In this document: positions 63,350 through 64,000 of the stretch, piece by piece
Numbering within the stretch: position 1 is the stretch's first letter
Layout of the letters: each line of letters opens with the position of its first letter
NCBI GenBank assembly: GCA_964545205.1
Contig: CAZJFH010000002.1
Span: forward strand, 1 to 64,000
Length of the DNA: 64,000 bases
DNA from: CAZJFH01 sp964545205
GTDB taxonomy: Bacteria > Pseudomonadota > Alphaproteobacteria > Rhodospirillales > Magnetospirillaceae
Direction of reading: 5' to 3'
Translations under genes and position numbers: made by a program
Notes under the pieces: model-generated
Told to the model about the DNA's origin: nothing
Databases searched by the model: none
Seen by the model: the letters and a program-made list of their open reading frames with translations, nothing else

Positions 63350-64000
63350 ATGGACGCGCGCGCCGCTTACGAGACCACCGTCCGACTGCCGCGCGCGGTG
63401 CCGACGGTGCTCGCCTGCGGGGCGTTTCTGAAGAACACCGTGTGCATGACGGCGGGCGAGCTCGCCTTTGTCTCGGCGCCCGTCGGCAATCTCGACAGCC
63501 GCGACGCCATCACCCGGTTCGAGGACACCGTGGCGCGGCTGCGCGCCCATGTCGGCGTCGAGCCGGTGCTGGTCGCCCACGACCTGCATCCCGACTTCCA
63601 TTCCAGCCGCCATGCCCGCGGCTGCGGACTGCCGAGCCTGGCCGTGCAGCACCACCACGCCCACGTCGCGGCGGTGGCGGCCGAGCACGGCGTCGAGGAG
63701 GCGCTGATCGGCCTGTCGCTGGACGGCTTCGGCCTCGGGCCCGAAAACCAGTCCTGGGGCGGCGAGCTGCTGCTGGTCAGCGGCGCCGACTTCACCCGCG
63801 TCGGCCATCTGCGCACCCTGGCGCAGCCCGGCGGCGACGTCGCCGCGCGCGAGCCCTGGCGGATGGCGGCGGCGGCGCTGCACGCTCTGGGCCGCGGCGA
63901 CGAGATCGCGGCGCGGTTCAAGGACCGCAAGGCGGCGGCGCTGATCGGCCGGGTGATGGACAAGGGCGTCAACTGCCCGCCGACCTCGTCCTGCGGCCGC
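63350..64000 (+). CDS. HypF-like carbamoyltransferase domain protein (partial, runs off right edge)
   Basis: The visible 217 residues match the C-terminal Kae1-like half of HypF: CGAFLKNTVCMTAG, VAHDLHPDFHSSRHA, and QHHHAHVAAVAAEHG with the metal-binding histidines, then LDGFGLGPENQSWGGEL. HypF uses carbamoyl phosphate to make the cyanide ligands. The acylphosphatase, zinc-finger and YrdC-like N-terminal domains (about 370 residues) are missing; the ORF begins directly with the Kae1 part nine bases after hypB. The gene may be split, with the N-terminal half elsewhere. Confidence 0.82.
   Translation, partial: MDARAAYETTVRLPRAVPTVLACGAFLKNTVCMTAGELAFVSAPVGNLDSRDAITRFEDTVARLRAHVGVEPVLVAHDLHPDFHSSRHARGCGLPSLAVQHHHAHVAAVAAEHGVEEALIGLSLDGFGLGPENQSWGGELLLVSGADFTRVGHLRTLAQPGGDVAAREPWRMAAAALHALGRGDEIAARFKDRKAAALIGRVMDKGVNCPPTSSCGR

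Overview
The window is GC-rich (about 70%) and reads as a chromosomal segment of a metabolically versatile alphaproteobacterium, probably of the Rhodospirillales type. That placement rests on codon use, the mix of families (DsrE/TusA/SQR-like/DUF1641, DUF2189, DUF2478, NAD-linked formate dehydrogenase, Hyd-2-like hydrogenase with HupK, tungstate TupABC, SleB-type cell-wall hydrolase) and the dispersed palindromic repeats. No rRNA, tRNA or CRISPR array was recognised. All calls come from reading the sequence; no database search was run.

Layout. 1-1.4 kb: a leftward chain of translationally coupled small genes behind a frameshifted larger gene, arranged like toxin plus duplicated immunity proteins (identity unproven). 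1.5-6.6 kb: phage-derived genes (terminase small subunit-like, DUF6362, LexA/CI-like repressor with nearby operators) around a STAS/chemoreceptor pair. 6.7-9 kb: tungstate transporter tupBCA. 9-13 kb: meaB, a HIT protein, a VWA protein and an ammonium transporter. 13-19 kb: signalling block (response regulator, hybrid kinase divergent from a PotD-like binding protein, pseudokinase fused to a cyclic-nucleotide-binding domain). 19-22.4 kb: phosphoribosyltransferase, PRC-barrel proteins, a HTH-plus-binding-protein regulator and a glycine-zipper envelope protein. 22.4-27 kb: a divergent heme-copper oxidase locus (ctaB-like, CuA subunit II, subunit I, DUF420). 27-29.6 kb: GAF/PAS histidine kinase and a DUF2189 membrane protein. 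29.8-32.2 kb: sulfur cluster dsrE-tusA-sqr-like-DUF1641. 32.3-35.3 kb: nucleotidyltransferase/phosphoesterase pair, a hypothetical gene and a decayed toxin-antitoxin locus. 35.4-40.5 kb: NAD-dependent formate dehydrogenase (NuoEF-type diaphorase fusion, catalytic FdhA, cupin). 40.6-45.6 kb: candidate sRNA, DUF2478, cell-wall hydrolase, DUF3617 and malic enzyme. 45.9-51.2 kb: peptide/nickel-type ABC importer with a fused permease-ATPase. 51.2-54.6 kb: small hypotheticals, a membrane protein and a Fcy1-like cytosine deaminase. 54.8-64 kb: uptake [NiFe] hydrogenase with a very good sigma-54 promoter, followed by hybD-hypC-hupK-hypA-hypB and a HypF-like gene that runs off the right edge.

How it fits together. 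Three electron-donor systems (hydrogen, formate, reduced sulfur) lie within 35 kb of an unusual terminal oxidase locus, suggesting facultative lithotrophy. TupBCA, the HTH/binding-protein regulator and DUF2478 may support metal supply for the Mo/W formate dehydrogenase; the dipeptide/nickel-type importer could feed peptides or nickel to the hydrogenase side. Those two links are inference.

Dispersed inverted repeats recur between genes. In fdhA one palindromic repeat appears to sit in frame inside the coding sequence, and a 120-bp-period tandem duplication has copied the fdhA ribosome-binding site and start codon.
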